Assembly (NCBI GenBank): GCA_913775525.1
Contig: CAJYLH010000044.1
Location: forward strand, 1 to 64,000
Direction of reading: 5' to 3'
DNA: 64,000 nt
DNA from: an uncultured Chryseobacterium sp.
GTDB taxonomy: Bacteria; Bacteroidota; Bacteroidia; Flavobacteriales; Weeksellaceae
This document shows positions 61,116-64,000 of this stretch, in pieces. The position numbers were made by a program, and so were the translations under genes. A model generated the notes under the pieces. The model saw nothing but the letters and a program-made list of their open reading frames with translations. It did no database searches and was not told where the DNA came from. Numbering within the stretch: position 1 is the first letter of the stretch; the number at the start of each line of letters is the position of its first letter.

Positions 61116-64000
61116 ATGAGCCAGTTTAAAGAATACAAAAACCTCAACCTTATTGATATAGCCGACAATGTAGCGGAGTTCTGGAAACAGAATAAAACCT
61201 TCAGTAAGAGTGTTGAGATCCGTGAAGGACAGCCTGAGTTTGTTTTTTATGAAGGTCCGCCTTCAGCAAACGGGATGCCCGGAATTCACCACGTAATGGC
61301 CAGGGCTTTAAAGGATATTTTCTGTCGTTACCAGACTCAGAACGGAAAGCAGGTGTTCCGTAAAGCGGGTTGGGATACGCACGGACTGCCGGTAGAGCTG
61401 GGTGTGGAAAAAGAATTAGGAATCACTAAAGAAGATATTGGCAAAAAGATTTCAATTGAAGATTATAACAAAGCCTGCCGTGAAGCGGTGATGCGCTATA
61501 CGGACGTTTGGAATAACCTGACCGAGAAAATCGGGTATTGGGTAGACCTGGATGACCCGTACATCACCTACAAATCCAAATACATGGAAACGGTATGGTG
61601 GCTGTTGAAACAGCTGTATGATAAAGAATTGCTGTATAAAGGATATACCATTCAGCCGTATTCCCCGAAAGCAGGAACAGGGCTTTCTTCCCATGAGCTG
61701 AACCAGCCGGGAACTTACCGGGATGTTTCGGATACGACGGTAGTAGCACAGTTCAAGGTGAAAAAGGAGTCTTCAGAACTTTTCCGTGATGTGGAAGGCG
61801 ATGTAAGTATCCTGGCCTGGACGACTACGCCATGGACGCTCCCATCCAACACAGCCCTTACCGTAGGACGAGATATTGAATATGTACTGGTACAAACCTT
61901 TAACCAGTATACGTTCGAACCGGTAACCGTTGTTTTGGCCAGCGTTCTTCTGCCTAAAGTTTTCGGTAAGAAATATGCAGAAGGGACAGAGGAAGATTTT
62001 GCCAGCTATACCGCAGAAAGCAAAACCATCCCTTTTAAAATCCTGAAAGAATTTACAGGAGAAAAACTGGTAGATACAAGATATGAACAATTAGTGCCTT
62101 GGTTTACCCCGAATGACCATCCTGAAAATGCCTTCAGAGTAATTTTAGGCGATTTCGTAACCACAGAAGACGGAACAGGGATTGTTCATACCGCTCCTAC
62201 CTTCGGTGCCGATGATGCGCGTGTGGCTAAAATGGCCCAGCCTGAAATTCCGCCGATGCTGGTGAAGGATGAAAATGACAATCTGGTGCCGCTGGTAGAT
62301 TTACAGGGGAAATTCATCAAAGGAGAACATGTTCCTGAACTGTTTGCAGGAAAATACATCAAAAATGAATATTACGATGAAGGCACAGCTCCGGAGAAAT
62401 CCTGGGATGTTGAACTGGCGATCTTGTTAAAGACTGAAAACAAAGCCTTCAAAGTAGAAAAATATGTCCACAGCTACCCGCATTGCTGGAGAACGGATAA
62501 GCCGGTATTATATTACCCGCTGGATTCATGGTTCGTGAAAATGACGGCCGTAAAAGAAAGGCTGGTCAACCTGAACAAGGAAATCAACTGGAAGCCGAAA
62601 GCCACCGGTGAAGGCCGTTTCGCCAACTGGCTTGAAAATGTAAACGACTGGAATCTATCCCGTTCAAGATACTGGGGAATTCCGTTGCCGATCTGGAGGA
62701 CCGATGACCTGAAAGAAGAAAAGATCATAGGTTCGGTAGAAGAGCTGTACAACGAAATTGAAAAATCGGTAGCGGCAGGGCTGATGGCAGAGAATCCTTT
62801 CCAGGGCTTTGTGATCGGGAATATGTCTGAGCAGAACTATGCTTTGGTAGACCTGCACAAAAATGTAGTGGATAAAGTGGTGCTTGTTTCGGATTCCGGA
62901 AAAGCGATGAGGCGTGAAAGCGACCTGATCGACGTATGGTTCGATTCCGGGTCTATGCCGTATGCACAGCTGCACTACCCTTTTGAGAATAAAGAATTAA
63001 TCGACACCCATAAAGCCTTCCCGGCAGATTTCATCGCTGAGGGAGTGGACCAGACCCGCGGATGGTTCTATACGCTGCATGCCATAGGAACGGCTGTATT
63101 TGATTCCGTTGCCTATAAAAATGTGATGAGCAACGGGCTTGTCCTGGATAAAAACGGACAGAAAATGTCTAAACGTCTCGGAAATGCTGTAGATCCGTTT
63201 GAAACGCTTGCCGTATACGGGCCTGATGCCACGCGCTGGTACATGATCTCCAATGCAAATCCATGGGAGAACCTGAAATTTGACATCGAAGGGATAGACG
63301 AAGTGAGAAGGAAGTTCTTCGGGACATTATACAACACCTACTCTTTCCTGGCTCTGTATGCGAATGTTGACGGATTCACCTATGCTGAAAAGGACGTGGA
63401 AAACCGCCCGGAAATCGACCGCTGGATCCTTTCTGAACTGAATCTTTTAATTAAAGAGGTTAAAGCATTCTATGAAGATTATGAACCAACACGGGTTGCC
63501 AGAGCGATCAGCACTTTCGTTAATGATAACCTGAGCAATTGGTATGTACGGTTATGCAGAAGGCGTTTCTGGAAAGGAGAATATTCAGAAGATAAAATCT
63601 CCGCTTACCAGACCTTATATACCTGTCTTGAGGTGATCGCCAAATTATCCGCGCCTATTGCCCCATTCTTTATGGACCAGCTGTACCAGGACCTCAATGC
63701 CGTTACCGGAAAAGAGCAGTGCGAATCTGTACACCTTACGGATTTCCCTGTGGCAGATGAAAGCCTGATCGATAACGACCTGGTTGAGAAGACCCATCTG
63801 GCGCAGAATATTACCAGCATGGTATTCTCTTTAAGAAAGAAAGAGAATGTAAAAGTACGTCAGCCATTGCAGAAGGTACTAATCCCGGTGCTGGATGCCA
63901 GAGCAGAAGCGCAAATCCTGGCTGTTGCCGACCTGATCAAGCAGGAGGTGAACGTAAAGGAACTTCAACTGATCAATGCGGAAGAAGCCTCTCACCTGAT
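61116..64000 (+). CDS. ileS: Isoleucyl-tRNA synthetase, 3' end beyond the window
   Basis: The first 961 codons of a gene of about 1,130 codons are present and run off the right edge without a stop. It charges tRNA-Ile and edits valine. The class I HIGH-like signature is PSANGMPGIHHVMAR (residues 49-63). The editing (CP1) domain is seen around WTTTPWTLPSNTALTVG. The WFDSGSMPYAQLHY block and KMSKRLGN (K683) complete the active site. The GIHH variant of HIGH is usual in Bacteroidota IleS, as far as I recall. The ATG at 61116 gives the normal N-terminus (MSQFKEYKNLNL). Confidence 0.97.
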   Translation, partial: MSQFKEYKNLNLIDIADNVAEFWKQNKTFSKSVEIREGQPEFVFYEGPPSANGMPGIHHVMARALKDIFCRYQTQNGKQVFRKAGWDTHGLPVELGVEKELGITKEDIGKKISIEDYNKACREAVMRYTDVWNNLTEKIGYWVDLDDPYITYKSKYMETVWWLLKQLYDKELLYKGYTIQPYSPKAGTGLSSHELNQPGTYRDVSDTTVVAQFKVKKESSELFRDVEGDVSILAWTTTPWTLPSNTALTVGRDIEYVLVQTFNQYTFEPVTVVLASVLLPKVFGKKYAEGTEEDFASYTAESKTIPFKILKEFTGEKLVDTRYEQLVPWFTPNDHPENAFRVILGDFVTTEDGTGIVHTAPTFGADDARVAKMAQPEIPPMLVKDENDNLVPLVDLQGKFIKGEHVPELFAGKYIKNEYYDEGTAPEKSWDVELAILLKTENKAFKVEKYVHSYPHCWRTDKPVLYYPLDSWFVKMTAVKERLVNLNKEINWKPKATGEGRFANWLENVNDWNLSRSRYWGIPLPIWRTDDLKEEKIIGSVEELYNEIEKSVAAGLMAENPFQGFVIGNMSEQNYALVDLHKNVVDKVVLVSDSGKAMRRESDLIDVWFDSGSMPYAQLHYPFENKELIDTHKAFPADFIAEGVDQTRGWFYTLHAIGTAVFDSVAYKNVMSNGLVLDKNGQKMSKRLGNAVDPFETLAVYGPDATRWYMISNANPWENLKFDIEGIDEVRRKFFGTLYNTYSFLALYANVDGFTYAEKDVENRPEIDRWILSELNLLIKEVKAFYEDYEPTRVARAISTFVNDNLSNWYVRLCRRRFWKGEYSEDKISAYQTLYTCLEVIAKLSAPIAPFFMDQLYQDLNAVTGKEQCESVHLTDFPVADESLIDNDLVEKTHLAQNITSMVFSLRKKENVKVRQPLQKVLIPVLDARAEAQILAVADLIKQEVNVKELQLINAEEASHL

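Noticed and set aside
1-64000. tRNA, rRNA, insertion sequences, integrases or phage genes
   Set aside because: None seen by reading the gaps and gene products; small RNAs cannot be excluded without a covariance-model search.

Overview
The window looks like the chromosome of a flavobacterium close to Chryseobacterium. The signs are moderate GC with AT-rich gaps, -7 boxes of the TAnnTTTG type, a T9SS-sorted surface protein, the DUF6089-uppS-bamA-ompH-ompH gene order, a Bacteroidota-type IleS and a flexirubin-type pigment cluster. I see no phage, insertion sequence, CRISPR array, tRNA or rRNA gene.

Region 1 (1-3.2 kb, minus strand): a gene-poor left end with degenerate AT-rich repeats and a flavobacterial hairpin repeat, then a small double-glycine-leader peptide, a secreted protein, rfbD and an acyl-CoA thioesterase. 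Region 2 (3.2-8.6 kb, minus): the outer-membrane biogenesis operon DUF6089-uppS-bamA-ompH-ompH. Region 3 (8.8-15.4 kb, minus): exopolysaccharide genes (BY-kinase/Wzc, Wza-like lipoprotein, WecA-like transferase, GT2) and an arginase-fold protein with a degraded metal site. Region 4 (15.5-26.6 kb, minus): topA, a 1171-residue T9SS cargo protein with an internal duplication, and polytopic membrane proteins that look like polysaccharide polymerase/acyltransferase genes.

Region 5 (26.8-56.9 kb) is a flexirubin/aryl-polyene pigment locus and the centrepiece. A plus-strand run of 21 genes (26.8-45.9 kb), mostly with tiny gaps or start/stop overlaps, encodes an MMPL-acyltransferase fusion, DarA and DarB, three hotdog proteins, a BtrH-like acyltransferase with an ABC exporter, thioesterase, ketosynthases including a Cys-less chain-length-factor-like partner, ACP, deacetylase, LolA, lipoprotein and a glycosyltransferase. 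A minus-strand run (54.2-45.9 kb) encodes an aromatic amino acid ammonia-lyase, ketoreductase, ketosynthase, ACP, lipid-A-type acyltransferase, CrtI-like oxidoreductase and a C45 autoproteolytic acyltransferase/hydrolase. A halogenase-like flavoprotein and a coumarate-type ligase complete the set. The inferred logic is: tyrosine to 4-coumarate; activation onto ACP; elongation by the KS/CLF pair with FabG and dehydratases to an aryl polyene; a dialkylresorcinol made by DarA/DarB; ester coupling by one of the acyltransferases; placement in the outer membrane by the MMPL, LolA and lipoprotein components.

Region 6 (57.1-60.8 kb, plus): a polymorphic-toxin-like protein of 887 residues with a C-terminal HExxH zincin domain. 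It is followed by two paralogous small immunity-like genes and an Imm35-like gene. The toxin tip and the immunity genes are visibly more AT-rich than the toxin body. Region 7 (61.1 kb to the end): ileS, cut by the window edge.
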